In this document: piece after piece, positions 1 through 8,626 of the stretch
Position numbering within the stretch: position 1 is the stretch's first letter
Layout of the letters: every line of letters starts with the position of its first letter
Source of the DNA: Arthrobacter sp. Leaf337
Lineage (GTDB): Bacteria; Actinomycetota; Actinomycetes; Actinomycetales; Micrococcaceae
NCBI RefSeq assembly: GCF_001423745.1
Contig: NZ_LMPC01000029.1
Span: 319,212 to 383,211 of the forward strand
Reading direction: 5' to 3'
DNA: 64,000 bases
The notes under the pieces: generated by a model
The model's input: only the letters and a program-made list of their open reading frames with translations
What the model was told of the DNA's origin: nothing
Databases searched by the model: none
Translations under genes and position numbers: made by a program

Positions 1-48
1 CCGCCCTCACCGCTGTCTGCCTGCCAGCACTCGTAGGCCGGTCGGGTC

Positions 49-1383
49 CTAGGAAACCTTGGACAACTTGGGCTCGGTCGAAGTCGTCTTTGCGGACAGT
101 GACCAGACTGCGGTCATGGCCAGGGCGGACACGATCAGGGGGAGGCCGAAGAGCACGAAGATGTTTTCCGCCTGCCATCCTCCGGCGAGGAGGTAGCCGA
201 CGACGACGGGCGAAATGATCGAGACCAGCCGCCCTATTCCGACCATCCAGCCGATGCCTGTTCCGCGAAGTGCAGCGGGGAAGAGTGCAGGGGCGGTGGC
301 GTAAAACCCGGCAACGTTTGCTGAAGTGACCACGCCGAGCACTGCGCCGATGATGATGGCGATTGACGTCTGGTTGAACGCCATCCCGAATACGACGTAG
401 ACCAGTGCGGAGACGAGCAGGGACCCGAGGAGCAGGTGCCGGCTGCGCAGGAAGACGGCCAGGACGCTGAAGATGAAGCAGCCGATGATGCCGCCAAAGT
501 TGACCACCAGGCCCATCGTTATTCCCAGGCTGTCGTCACCGGAGGACGTGGCGATGAGTTTCGGGGTCCAGGTGCTGGCGAAGTAGTAGGCTGCGATCAT
601 GAGGCCGTAGCCCACCCAAAGCAGGACCGTCCGGGCGGCTATCCGTCCGGACAGCAGGTCTTTGATCCCGCGTTGGGCTTGCTGATCCTGAGGAAGTTCG
701 GGAAGCTCGGCCAGGGCCGGGCGCTGCATTTGCACGAGGATGGCGTTGACTTTGGCTAGGGCGTTGCGAGGGCGCCTGCTGAGCAGGTAATCCAGCGATT
801 CCGGTAGGAAGCGCCACGTCAACGCGAGGATCAGGACGCTGGCGCCGGCGCCGACAACGAACACTGACCGCCAGCCGAACTGCGGGATGAGCGGTCCGGC
901 GATGAAGCCTCCCAGCGTTGCCCCGATGGCGAATCCCGCCGTGTATAACCCGAAGATACTCCCCCGGCGTTTATCTGATGAGTATTCCGAAACAAACACG
1001 TTCAGGTTCGCGATCATGCCTCCGATACCGAGACCGGCGAGAACGCGGTACGCCATGAGCTGCACGACGTCCCCGGCGAAGACGGACAGGACCATGCCTG
1101 CACTGACCAGGACCAGGGCGACCAGCATCATCCTGCGGCGGCCGATCTTGTCCGAGAACGGCGTTAGAAATAGGGAGCCAGCGGCCATGCCCACGAGGCC
1201 GGAGCTGAGCAGGAACCCGAGAGTAACGGGGTCAAGGCTCCAGGCTTTGGAGAGGGACGGCGCTGCGTAGGCGGCGACTGCCACGTCCATGCCGTCTATC
1301 AGCATCAGGGCAATGGCGACGGCGACTGCCCGCATTTGGAGCCTGCTCATCGGTGATGAGCGGACTTCGTTGAGGATGTCCAT
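49..1383 (-). CDS. MFS transporter, aromatic acid:H+ symporter (AAHS) type
   Basis: This is a 444-residue membrane transporter with about 12 hydrophobic segments, the usual length for the major facilitator superfamily. The first helix carries a LIDGMD motif, typical of the aromatic-acid symporter branch (PcaK/BenK/VanK-like), where an acidic pair in TM1 matters for transport. The loop-2 signature (DKIGRRRMM) follows TM2. The family imports benzoate-type acids with protons. It lies 118 bp downstream of a P450 of the para-substituted benzoate type on the same strand, so it probably brings in the P450 substrate, such as a methoxy- or hydroxybenzoate. The family is secure; the substrate is inferred from family and neighbour. 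Confidence 0.88.
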   Translation of the reverse strand: MDILNEVRSSPMSRLQMRAVAVAIALMLIDGMDVAVAAYAAPSLSKAWSLDPVTLGFLLSSGLVGMAAGSLFLTPFSDKIGRRRMMLVALVLVSAGMVLSVFAGDVVQLMAYRVLAGLGIGGMIANLNVFVSEYSSDKRRGSIFGLYTAGFAIGATLGGFIAGPLIPQFGWRSVFVVGAGASVLILALTWRFLPESLDYLLSRRPRNALAKVNAILVQMQRPALAELPELPQDQQAQRGIKDLLSGRIAARTVLLWVGYGLMIAAYYFASTWTPKLIATSSGDDSLGITMGLVVNFGGIIGCFIFSVLAVFLRSRHLLLGSLLVSALVYVVFGMAFNQTSIAIIIGAVLGVVTSANVAGFYATAPALFPAALRGTGIGWMVGIGRLVSIISPVVVGYLLAGGWQAENIFVLFGLPLIVSALAMTAVWSLSAKTTSTEPKLSKVS

Positions 1384-1501
1384 GTTTAGGTCCTTGTAAA
1401 TTGGCGCACTGAACCGGGCAGCCGCAAGCGGCTGTCTGGTTGCTGGCGTCGTGTCTGGTTGTGGTTGCGGTAGTACGCGGCCGGTACTGCCTTCGGGTTG
1501 T

Positions 1502-2692
1502 TCAGGCGGTTCGGACGCGGACGGGCAGGGATGCCCAGGCCCGCAGGGTGTTGTTGTGGTGCCTGCGGGTTGGTCCTGAAATCTCTATGGAGGTGATCCT
1601 CTTGGCCAGGACGCTCAAGATGGTCGCTGCCTCCAGGCGCGCGATGTGCTGGCCGACGCATTGGTGGATGCCGAAGCCGAAACCTAGATGGCCGGAGGGA
1701 TCCCGGTTCAGGTCGAAAGCATCCGGGTTTTCCCAGCGTCGCGGATCCCGGTTGGCTGATCCGAGGAACATGAGGATCTTGCGGCCTTCGGGGATGAGTG
1801 CGCCGCCGACTTCGATGTCCCGTGTGGTGGTCCGGAAGAACGTCTGGACAGGTGACTCGAACCGTACGGCCTCGTCAAAGGCGGTGCGCGACAGGGCGGG
1901 TTTTTCGCGCAGCAGGTCCCACTGGTCAGGGTGGGTGGCGAAGGCGTAGAGGACGACTGCCAGGCCATTCACTGTAGTGTCCACTCCGGCCGTGAGCAGC
2001 GAGCGGACAATCAGGGGCGCCTGGGCCTCGGTGATGTCTCCCCTGTCCGCGGCGGCCCAGATCTGGGCACCGAATCCGTCCGCCGTCAGGACATCGCGTG
2101 CGCATTGGGAGGCTATCGAGGCCGAGAGTCCGGCCACGCGCGGCGCCCCTTTGGCGACGAGCTCGTTTGGCGGGCCGAAGGCGTTGAAGACGTGGTCCCC
2201 GTAGGGAAGGAGGTCTTCCCTGCCCGCCTGGGGTATTCCCACGGCGTCGGGAAAGACCCGGAGGGGAAACGCCGCGGCCAGGTCCGTGACGGCATCGAAC
2301 TCTTTGCCTCTTGCCAGCAGGTCCTCGACCAGTTCCTCAGCGTCGGTGGCCCAGGATTCGCCCAGCCTGCGGATTTCACGGGGCCCGAGGATCTTGGTGA
2401 GGACCGCGCGGGGCGCGTCGTGGTGGGGTGGGTCCGCTTCGAGCAGCAGGCTCGGGGGACGCCACGGCTTGTCATAGCGGAAGTTGCTCAGTCCGACGCC
2501 GGCCGCGGACTGGAAGGTTTGCCAGTCGGTCAGGGCGGCGTGCACTTCGTTGTAGCGGCCCATCGCGAAGACATCATATTTGTCCAGATGGACCACCGGG
2601 CCCGCGGCGCGGAGGTCTGCCTGGAAGGGAAGCGGGTCCTCCAGAACAGGGCCAGGGGCGGCGGAGCCCTGCGGAGCCGGCACTGGCCCCAC
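1502..2692 (-). CDS. Cytochrome P450, CYP199A-like (para-substituted benzoate oxidation)
   Basis: All core P450 motifs are visible: the I-helix AGVDTT, the ExxR motif (EAVR) and the haem loop FGFGIHQCVGQ with the cysteine ligand. The stretch GVGLSNFRYDKPWRPPSL followed by EADPP is characteristic of the CYP199A group, which O-demethylates or hydroxylates para-substituted benzoates. The reading frame stays open far upstream, to 2986, but that extension is low-complexity and contains a large inverted repeat. I therefore take a GTG at 2692, giving 396 residues, the normal length; no clear ribosome site supports it. The ferredoxin and reductase partners are not adjacent. The aromatic-acid transporter downstream fits the same pathway. 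Confidence 0.85.
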   Translation of the reverse strand: MGPVPAPQGSAAPGPVLEDPLPFQADLRAAGPVVHLDKYDVFAMGRYNEVHAALTDWQTFQSAAGVGLSNFRYDKPWRPPSLLLEADPPHHDAPRAVLTKILGPREIRRLGESWATDAEELVEDLLARGKEFDAVTDLAAAFPLRVFPDAVGIPQAGREDLLPYGDHVFNAFGPPNELVAKGAPRVAGLSASIASQCARDVLTADGFGAQIWAAADRGDITEAQAPLIVRSLLTAGVDTTVNGLAVVLYAFATHPDQWDLLREKPALSRTAFDEAVRFESPVQTFFRTTTRDIEVGGALIPEGRKILMFLGSANRDPRRWENPDAFDLNRDPSGHLGFGFGIHQCVGQHIARLEAATILSVLAKRITSIEISGPTRRHHNNTLRAWASLPVRVRTA

Positions 2693-2821
2693 AGCCGGCC
2701 GCGCCAGCGGACGCCCTTTTCTGGTGAGCCCTGCGGACGCTCCATCAGGACCCCGGTCTTCTTTCGGCGTCCCTGACTTCGGTGGCCGCGCGTCCCCGGT
2801 CGCCGGCGGTGCGTGTGCGTA

Positions 2822-2877
2822 TGGCGGTCCGCCGCCGCCGACCCACGGCGCAAGCCGACCACGGCGGCGGACCGCCA
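2822..2877. repeat. Perfect 16-bp inverted repeat with 24-nt spacer
   Basis: TGGCGGTCCGCCGCCG at 2822-2837 is matched exactly by its reverse complement at 2862-2877. No T-tract follows on either side, so it is not a standard intrinsic terminator. It lies between the P450 gene and a dprA remnant and may be a transcription barrier, a REP-like element or a rearrangement scar. Confidence 0.6.
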
Positions 2878-2916
2878 GCGGTGACCGCCCCGGCAACGGG
2901 ACGGCCACCTGAAGGA

Positions 2917-3174
2917 TTAGTCTGCGAGAAGTTCGGCTGCATCGGACACCAGCACCGCCGCGCCTTCTTTCAGGAGCCTGTGGCATCCTGCGGAGTTGGC
3001 GCTGTGCACGCTCCCGGGGACGGCCGCGACATGCCAGGCAATGGTTTCGGCGTGGTGTGCAGTGTTCGGCGCCCCCGAGCGCCAGCGGGCTTCCACGACA
3101 CAGGTCACCCCTGCAAGGGCGGCGATGATGCGGTTTCTCTGCAGGAAGGATGCCTGACGGCTGGTTCGTCTCAA
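2917..3174 (-). pseudogene. dprA: dprA 3' fragment (DNA-processing protein A)
   Basis: The 85-residue reading frame matches the C-terminal part of the DprA Rossmann domain. Landmarks in order are FLQRNRIIAAL, VVEARWRSGA, a VPG turn (AAVPGSV), then SAGCHRLLKEGAAVLV and a natural-looking end. DprA loads RecA onto incoming single-stranded DNA and is normally about 300-400 residues long, with the nucleotide-binding fold and conserved GSR motif upstream. None of that is present here: homology stops at about 3165, just before a TetR gene. It is therefore a remnant, marking an old junction where foreign or rearranged DNA replaced the rest of a dprA copy. An intact dprA presumably exists elsewhere. 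Confidence 0.75.
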
Positions 3175-3212
3175 CGGGGGTTTATGACGCCGAGTTCATC
3201 TAGGCGAGCGGC

Positions 3213-3836
3213 TCAGGCGCCGATTCCCGAGGCTCCCTGGGGTGCGGGACCTGCGGCCATGCCTGCCCACAACAGGTCTGTTGTGGCAACCGTCAGGGCG
3301 TCGATGGAAGTTCCATCCAGGAGGTTGCCCGCCGCCAGCACAGCGGCTCCATGCAGGTTCACAAAGCAGACGAGCGCGAGCATCTCGCGGTCCCCTGGCG
3401 CCAGCTCCCCGGCGTCCTGGGCTTCAGCGATGAGCGCCCTGGCGACCGCTATGCCGTCTTCACCGATGCTGCGCAGTTCATCGCTGGCGTCAGGATGGTG
3501 TTTGGTGGAGTGCATCACGGCCAACAGGACCGGGTGGGCGACCGCGAAGTCCACATAGGCCCTGGCGATCCGGACAAAGCGTGACCGATGGCCTCCGGCG
3601 GCTTTGGACGCTCTTGTGATCCGGGCATTCATGCTGCGGAAACCGTCTAGGGCGAGGGCATCGAGAAGCGCCTGCTTGTCACGGAAATGCTTGCCGGGTG
3701 CCGCGTGGCTCACACCCAGGTCACGCGCGAGCTGCCGCAGGGAAAGCCCCTCGACTCCTGCTTCTTCGATGACTTCCCTTGCACGGGCCAGCAGCGCCTC
3801 GCGGAGCTTGCCGTGATGGTAGGGCTGATCGGTCAT
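3213..3836 (-). CDS. TetR/AcrR family transcriptional regulator
   Basis: The 207-residue protein starts with a TetR-type helix-turn-helix at about residues 8-55 (GVEGLSLRQLARDLGVS, then the recognition helix and KHFRDKQALLDAL). The C-terminal domain resembles the WHG group of TetR ligand domains (FVRIARAYVDFAVAHPVLLAVM). It is divergent from an SDR gene starting at 3940. The 103-bp gap holds two palindromes of the same sequence, so it most likely represses itself and the SDR-PhzF pair. The ligand is unknown. Confidence 0.88.
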   Translation of the reverse strand: MTDQPYHHGKLREALLARAREVIEEAGVEGLSLRQLARDLGVSHAAPGKHFRDKQALLDALALDGFRSMNARITRASKAAGGHRSRFVRIARAYVDFAVAHPVLLAVMHSTKHHPDASDELRSIGEDGIAVARALIAEAQDAGELAPGDREMLALVCFVNLHGAAVLAAGNLLDGTSIDALTVATTDLLWAGMAAGPAPQGASGIGA

Positions 3837-3856
3837 GAGATGAGTATAGCCACAAA

Positions 3857-3909
3857 GTAGTCATTGACTACAATGATGCCAATGTCTACTATGTAGCCAT
3901 TGGCTACAT
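3857..3909. promoter_or_regulatory. Paired TetR operators, GTAGYCATTGRCTAC
   Basis: Two palindromes share one consensus. GTAGTCATTGACTAC lies at 3857-3871, and ATGTAGCCATTGGCTACAT lies at 3891-3909 (9-bp arms around a single T). Their centres (3864 and 3900) are 36 bp apart. They sit between the divergent TetR gene and the SDR gene, which is the normal place for autoregulatory TetR operators. Confidence 0.75.
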
Positions 3910-3939
3910 AGAGTAGCTGCCACACGGAAAGGATTCGAC

Positions 3940-4728
3940 ATGACCATGAGCTACACCGGAACCACGGCACTCATCACTGGAGCGAGCTCCGGGCTCGGCG
4001 CGGAGTTTGCCGCACGATTTGCAGCGCGCGGGGCCAACCTTGTGCTGGTCGCACGGCGGACCGACAGGCTTGAGGATCTCGCCCGGAAGCTGCGCGACGC
4101 GCACGGCATTTCAGTGACTACGCTCTCGAAGGATTTGAGCCGTGCGGGAGCCGGAGCGGAACTCCGCGAGGAGCTTGCCGGCCGGGGCATCCGCATCGAC
4201 ACCCTGATCAACAACGCGGGCTTCGCCACGAGCGGCCCTTTGGTCAAGGAAGACCCCGCGGTCATCGCATCGGAGATCTCCCTCAACGTGGCCTCTCTCG
4301 TCGAGACCACGCGGGCATTCCTCCCCGAGATGCTCGCCGCCGGGAGGGGCGCACTCATCAATGTGGCCAGTACCGCAGCTTTTCAGCCGGTGCCTGGGAT
4401 GGCGGTTTACGGAGCAACCAAGGCATTTGTCCTGAGCTTCACCGAAGCCGTGGCGCATGAGACGAAGGAATCCGGCCTTCGTGTACTCGCGCTCTGCCCG
4501 GGGGCTACCCGCACCGAGTTTTTCGATGTACTCGGGAGCCAGGCCGCAGCGGTCGGCCGGCTGCAGGGCGCCAGCGATGTCATCGACACCGCCCTGCGCG
4601 CTCTCGATCGCCGCACTACACCCGTGAGCGTCGTCTCAGGCTTGGGAAATCGCCTGCTGGCCGGCATCGCGCAGCGCCTCCCCCGAAACATCGCCCTCGC
4701 CATGGCCGGCAGAGCCGTACAGGACTAG
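3940..4728 (+). CDS. SDR family NAD(P)-dependent oxidoreductase
   Basis: This 262-residue classical short-chain dehydrogenase has the cofactor loop TGASSGLG at the N-terminus, an NNAG motif near residue 90, a catalytic Ser in the INVAST segment and YGATK as the catalytic Tyr-Lys pair. The basic residues after the second strand (VARRTDR) suggest NADP(H). The start is placed at 3940 because GAAAGGA lies just upstream. The TetR palindromes overlap its promoter region. The next gene encodes a PhzF-type isomerase. The substrate cannot be read from the sequence. Confidence 0.87.
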   Translation: MTMSYTGTTALITGASSGLGAEFAARFAARGANLVLVARRTDRLEDLARKLRDAHGISVTTLSKDLSRAGAGAELREELAGRGIRIDTLINNAGFATSGPLVKEDPAVIASEISLNVASLVETTRAFLPEMLAAGRGALINVASTAAFQPVPGMAVYGATKAFVLSFTEAVAHETKESGLRVLALCPGATRTEFFDVLGSQAAAVGRLQGASDVIDTALRALDRRTTPVSVVSGLGNRLLAGIAQRLPRNIALAMAGRAVQD

Positions 4729-4804
4729 TGCTACAGTCGCATTTCGCTTCGCCCTGTTGGTCTTCGCCACGCCCGTATCTTCACAACCCACCGAGGATGT
4801 AGCA

Positions 4805-5662
4805 ATGAATCAGACACCCGACGTACTTCGTTATGCCGCCTTTACCAGCACCCCCGACGGGGGAAATCCGGCGGGAGTAGTACTGGACGCAACCCGTCTC
4901 GATGACGCCCGGATGCAGGCCATCGCGGCCGACGTCGGGTATGCGGAAACGGTCTTTGTCACGGAGGTGTCGGTTGACGGGGACTCCCGCCGGAACCGGG
5001 TGCGGTACTTCTCCCCGATCGCCGAGGTGCCGTTCTGCGGCCATGCCACAATTGCTTTGGCCGTCGCGCTGTCAGGGCGGGATGGCGCGGGGACCTTTGT
5101 TTTCGAGACCCTGGTGGGGCCCGTCGTGATCGAGACTGCAGGCCATGGCTCAGCGGTGACCTCATCCTTCACGAGCGTGGAGCCGCGAGTGGCCGAGTTC
5201 CCCGACGATGTTCTAACCACCCTGCTCGGATTGCTCGGCATGGGCCGGGGCGAGTTGCACCCGGCGTACCCGCCGATGGTCGCTTTTGCCGGAAACTGGC
5301 ACCCCATTCTCGTCTTCGCGGAACGCAAGGCCTTTGACTCGTTCGTTTTCGACCCGGATACCATGCGCACACTGATGGATGCGCAAGACTGGGCTGGCAC
5401 CGTCACGACGCTCTACGAGATGGGGCCGGGCGAATTCGACTCGCGCAACCTCTTCCCGGTGGGCACCATCACCGAAGATCCGGCGACCGGTTCGGCTGCC
5501 GCCGCTTTCGGCGGATACCTGCGCCTGCTCTCACTCGTGGAACCGCCAAGCCGCGTGGTGGTGCGACAGGGAAGCCATGTCGGCCGCCCGAGCGTGCTCA
5601 CCGTCGACATGCCTCCGTCCGGCGGGATCATCGTGCACGGAGAAGCCGTCGAAATCGCTTGA
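4805..5662 (+). CDS. PhzF family isomerase/epimerase-like protein
   Basis: The protein has the two-lobed PhzF architecture. Visible signatures are GGNPAGVV near the N-terminus, YAETVFV (the catalytic Glu region), EVPFCGHATIA, and the C-lobe EDPATGSAAAAFGGYL. PhzF proteins catalyse proton-shuttling isomerisations and related reactions without metal or cofactor. The frame is open from 4757, but the ATG at 4805 follows GAGGATGTAGCA and gives the usual length of about 285 residues starting MNQTPDVLRYAAF. It follows the SDR by 76 bp and is probably co-transcribed under the TetR regulator. The substrate is unknown. Confidence 0.85.
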   Translation: MNQTPDVLRYAAFTSTPDGGNPAGVVLDATRLDDARMQAIAADVGYAETVFVTEVSVDGDSRRNRVRYFSPIAEVPFCGHATIALAVALSGRDGAGTFVFETLVGPVVIETAGHGSAVTSSFTSVEPRVAEFPDDVLTTLLGLLGMGRGELHPAYPPMVAFAGNWHPILVFAERKAFDSFVFDPDTMRTLMDAQDWAGTVTTLYEMGPGEFDSRNLFPVGTITEDPATGSAAAAFGGYLRLLSLVEPPSRVVVRQGSHVGRPSVLTVDMPPSGGIIVHGEAVEIA

Positions 5663-5741
5663 TGCGTACGGGACTCCATACCGCGGTGCGATGCTGCTGT
5701 CGCGTTTGGGGAACCCTATGCGGGACGGATCTCAAAACTAC

Positions 5742-6443
5742 TTAGAGGCCGCGGGTTTGGCGTGCTGAATCAGCAGCTTCAAGGTAGTTCCACATGACTG
5801 TTGTTCCGCCGACAGGCGGAACGGAAAGCTTCGGGTCTGAGCTATGCACCAAGCACATCAGGCGGTGACCAAACAAGGCTGCGTAGGAGGCTTGGCGGGC
5901 AAACACGTCCAAAAGCCTATGAGCCCCGACGGGGTCAACAACTGAAAATTCCGCGTAGCCGCGAAGTACCAAGACTAGCCCGGTATCTGCGGCGACGGAC
6001 CATCCATAAGAACCGACAGCAACCTCGCTCAGGCAATCGTTGAGCGCGTCCAAGCTGCCTCCGTAATAGGCGGGAAATTCGAGGGCCGAAGCGATGTCGA
6101 CGTGCATTTGCTCCAACTCTTCCCACTCTGCGGCGTCAAGCGAAATGACCCGGTAACCATGGAGGGCAAGCCACTCAGCGGTATCTTCCAGGACCGACTT
6201 CTGAAAGAACAAACTAATGAAGCCGTTTTGGACAAGGTACGCGCGCGTAACAACCAAGGACCAGTACCCGGTTCTCGACGAAAATAGGAGTGAAGGTTGC
6301 TTGGGTGGCGACTGTCGGGAACATCTGGACACCGCCTCCCAAACGCGTGGAGAACACTTCCCGAAAGCATAGTTAACGAGGGCGCTTGCGTGCCAAGTCC
6401 GACCCCGAAACACCCTAGTGTCGGTAGCCATGATCAATCCCAA
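5742..6443 (-). CDS. Barstar-like protein (possible ribonuclease inhibitor)
   Basis: Residues about 75-160 resemble barstar, the intracellular inhibitor of barnase-type RNases: LHGYRVISLDAAEW, then EFPAYYGGSLDALNDCL, the typical barstar helix-loop region, then an LVLVLRGY strand and a C-terminal helix. Barstar folds are about 90-130 residues. The N-terminal 60 residues here resemble nothing I know, so the true start may be internal, for example the TTG before VVTRAYLVQNG. The 5' end overlaps the divergent secreted-protein gene. No barnase-like toxin is adjacent, so this looks like an orphan immunity gene or a domesticated regulator. The fold is fairly likely, the role inferred. Confidence 0.62.
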   Translation of the reverse strand: MGLIMATDTRVFRGRTWHASALVNYAFGKCSPRVWEAVSRCSRQSPPKQPSLLFSSRTGYWSLVVTRAYLVQNGFISLFFQKSVLEDTAEWLALHGYRVISLDAAEWEELEQMHVDIASALEFPAYYGGSLDALNDCLSEVAVGSYGWSVAADTGLVLVLRGYAEFSVVDPVGAHRLLDVFARQASYAALFGHRLMCLVHSSDPKLSVPPVGGTTVMWNYLEAADSARQTRGL

Positions 6444-8103
6444 TCATCGTCACCGCCGTGCGGTTATCACCGCGCTTGCCGTGTCCCTCCCCATTGCCTT
6501 CCTGGCACCAGCAGGCGCCTCCACCGGGGCACCCACGGCTCCGGAACTGGATCAGCAGACCGCCCGATCATTACAGCCTTCCCACCTGGATCTGGGCGCG
6601 CAGGACCTGCCCGAGACGCGCAACGTGACCACTCTGGCCCCGGGCCTTACCCGAACCACAATCACCCGGGGTGCCCCTAACCAGGACTTCTTCTGGACCG
6701 CTGAGGTTGCCGTTCCGTCCACCTCCCTGGATCCGGACGCTCCGGCATCAGCGCTGTCCACCCAGGCAAAAGCCGATGAAGTCGCCGACAAGCTCACCGC
6801 CGCAGGTGTTGTTGCACGGGTTGAGCATGTCCAGTCACCGCAGCTGGCCGATGCCGGCGGGGACCTCGGCTACCGTGTGCGTGCCGGCCACTTCACGGCC
6901 AAAACCGACGGTGCCGCCACTGTCGCCCAGATCCAGGCGGCCGGCTACAAATCCTCAGTGATCTACACCGGCTGGGATGGCGACGAAGGCTCCAGCCAAA
7001 ACGACCGCGGGCCCTGGAAGCTGGAGGTCCTCACCATTGATCCCAAGGAATTCCGCGGCGACCTTACGTCCTCTTTCGGCCCCAACCTCGAAGACCGGGA
7101 AACGACCAGCCAGCTCGCGGCCGCCTCCGGCGCATTGGCAGCGACCAACGGCGGCTACTTCGTCATGGACCCCGCCGCTGGAGCCCCGGGCGATCCCGCA
7201 GGCGCCGCGGTGCACGACGGCAAGGTCCTCAGCGAACCCGTCGGGGACCGGCCCTCCCTCGTCATCGGCGCCAAGAACGAGACCTCCATCCAGCGGCTGC
7301 AATGGCACGGCACAGTCACCACCCCCGTCAACACGGCAGAGCTCGCCCTGGACGGTCTGAACCGCGTGCCGGGCCTCATCCGCAACTGCGGCGGCACCGA
7401 CGACACGCCGACGAACCTTCCGCTGCACGACTTCACCTGCACCGACGCAAACGAGATCGTCGCCTTCACCCCGGAGTTCGGCGCTACAACACCGTCCGGT
7501 CCCGGACTCGAAGCCCTCCTCGACGCCCATGGCACGGTCACCGCCGTCAACAACACCCGGGGCACCACTGTCCCGGCCGGCGGCCACACCCTGCAGGCCA
7601 CAGGAGCGGAGGTCGACAAGCTCGCAGCCCTGGCTAAGGCCGGCTCCAAGCTGACGGTCAACACGGATCTGCTCAACGAAGCCGGGAAACCCCTCAAGAC
7701 CAGCGCCACCACCGACGTGGTCAACGGCGGACCGACACTGGTCCAAAACGGCGAGTTCAACGTGACCGCCAAGCGCGACGGCATGGTGCGCACCGGAGAC
7801 GGCAACTCCTTCTTCTACGGGTGGGTGCACAAGCGGAATCCGCGCACCATTGCAGGCGTTGACGCCCAGGGCCGTACCCTGCTGGTCACCGCCGACGGGC
7901 GCCAGACGACGTCTCTCGGACTGAGCATCAAAGAATCCGCCGACGTGGCCCGGTCCCTGGGCATGGTCAACGCGATCAACCTGGACGGCGGCGGATCAAC
8001 AACGATGGTCCAGAGCGGTCAGGTCGTAAACTCCCCGTCCGACGCGGCCGGTGAACGCCCGGTCGGAGACGCACTCCTCGTCTTGCCCGGCCGCAAGCCG
8101 TAG
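6430..8103 (+). CDS. Secreted phosphodiester glycosidase (NAGPA-domain) family protein
   Basis: The N-terminus is a classical signal peptide: basic HRHRR, a hydrophobic core, and APAGAS near the cleavage site. The C-terminal 330 residues carry the NAGPA/exopolysaccharide phosphodiester glycosidase fold. Landmarks are KLEVLTIDPK, AATNGGYFV near residue 240, GDRPSLVIG, the strongly conserved NLDGGGSTTMV near the end, and ERPVGDALLV. The family uncovers GlcNAc from phosphodiesters or acts on cell-wall teichoic-type polymers outside the cell. The ATG at 6430 is chosen because it begins the signal sequence; a GTG at 6418 is also possible. A strong terminator follows at 8233. Confidence 0.85.
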   Translation: MINPNHRHRRAVITALAVSLPIAFLAPAGASTGAPTAPELDQQTARSLQPSHLDLGAQDLPETRNVTTLAPGLTRTTITRGAPNQDFFWTAEVAVPSTSLDPDAPASALSTQAKADEVADKLTAAGVVARVEHVQSPQLADAGGDLGYRVRAGHFTAKTDGAATVAQIQAAGYKSSVIYTGWDGDEGSSQNDRGPWKLEVLTIDPKEFRGDLTSSFGPNLEDRETTSQLAAASGALAATNGGYFVMDPAAGAPGDPAGAAVHDGKVLSEPVGDRPSLVIGAKNETSIQRLQWHGTVTTPVNTAELALDGLNRVPGLIRNCGGTDDTPTNLPLHDFTCTDANEIVAFTPEFGATTPSGPGLEALLDAHGTVTAVNNTRGTTVPAGGHTLQATGAEVDKLAALAKAGSKLTVNTDLLNEAGKPLKTSATTDVVNGGPTLVQNGEFNVTAKRDGMVRTGDGNSFFYGWVHKRNPRTIAGVDAQGRTLLVTADGRQTTSLGLSIKESADVARSLGMVNAINLDGGGSTTMVQSGQVVNSPSDAAGERPVGDALLVLPGRKP

Positions 8104-8232
8104 CCCGGCACAGGCCAAGACGCCGACTTCCCGGACCGGTTGCGCGACGTCGGCTGAACGGTCACTGAAGCTGCCCAAGCAGTACACCCTTACCCCTGCG
8201 CTGGCAACAAGGTGACCACTAGCCAGGCCGCT

Positions 8233-8267
8233 GGAAGCCCCTGCACCTTCACTGGGCAGGGGCTTCC
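8233..8267 (+). terminator. Rho-independent terminator
   Basis: GGAAGCCCCTGC (8233-8244) pairs perfectly with GCAGGGGCTTCC (8256-8267) across an 11-nt loop and is followed by TTATAT. It terminates the phosphodiester glycosidase gene. The 200 bp from 8104 to 8306 hold nothing else I can support. Confidence 0.85.
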
Positions 8268-8306
8268 TTATATCTGGGTGGAGAAGCCTCGGGACGCGGG
8301 CAGCTA

Positions 8307-8498
8307 CTACTGTCTTAGCCGGTCCTTGACGGCATGTTCGACCAGGATCGGAATATAGTCACGGACCCTGCCGGTGTCCAACGTCCGGTGTTCCTGCTCG
8401 ACTAGGTCTTCGATGTGTTGCCGCGGCACCGCCGGATACTTTTCGGCGAGCCGGTCCACGACATGGTCAAGTGCCCGCAATTCTTCGATGACTCCCAT
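8307..8498 (-). CDS. Small three-helix bundle domain protein
   Basis: The conserved core is about 60 residues: LDHVVDRLAEKYPAV, HIEDLVEQEH, then VRDYIPILVEHAVKDRL. This matches the small three-helix bundle (dimerisation-domain) proteins common in actinobacteria, whose function is unknown. The frame opens upstream to a TTG at 8624, but the extra residues look unstructured, so the ATG at 8498 is preferred; neither start has a clear ribosome site. Its role is unknown. Confidence 0.6.
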   Translation of the reverse strand: MGVIEELRALDHVVDRLAEKYPAVPRQHIEDLVEQEHRTLDTGRVRDYIPILVEHAVKDRLRQ

Positions 8499-8626
8499 TG
8501 GGAGAGTTTCGGGCCGGCCATCCCCTGATACAAGACTGGTTTTTTCGCCGGGCGGGGTTAACGGCCGGCACCTGCCCATCATCCTGCGGACATCAGCAGG
8601 CAACCTTCGCCCACCATCCTTCAAGC

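Noticed and set aside
2693..2986. N-terminal extension of the P450 reading frame to 2986
   Set aside because: It adds about 98 low-complexity residues across a perfect inverted repeat, and P450s of this type are about 400 residues; the frame is open mainly because of high GC.
2782..3558. 258-codon plus-strand open frame over the dprA remnant and TetR gene
   Set aside because: It runs antisense through a clear TetR gene and a DprA fragment and has no family pattern.
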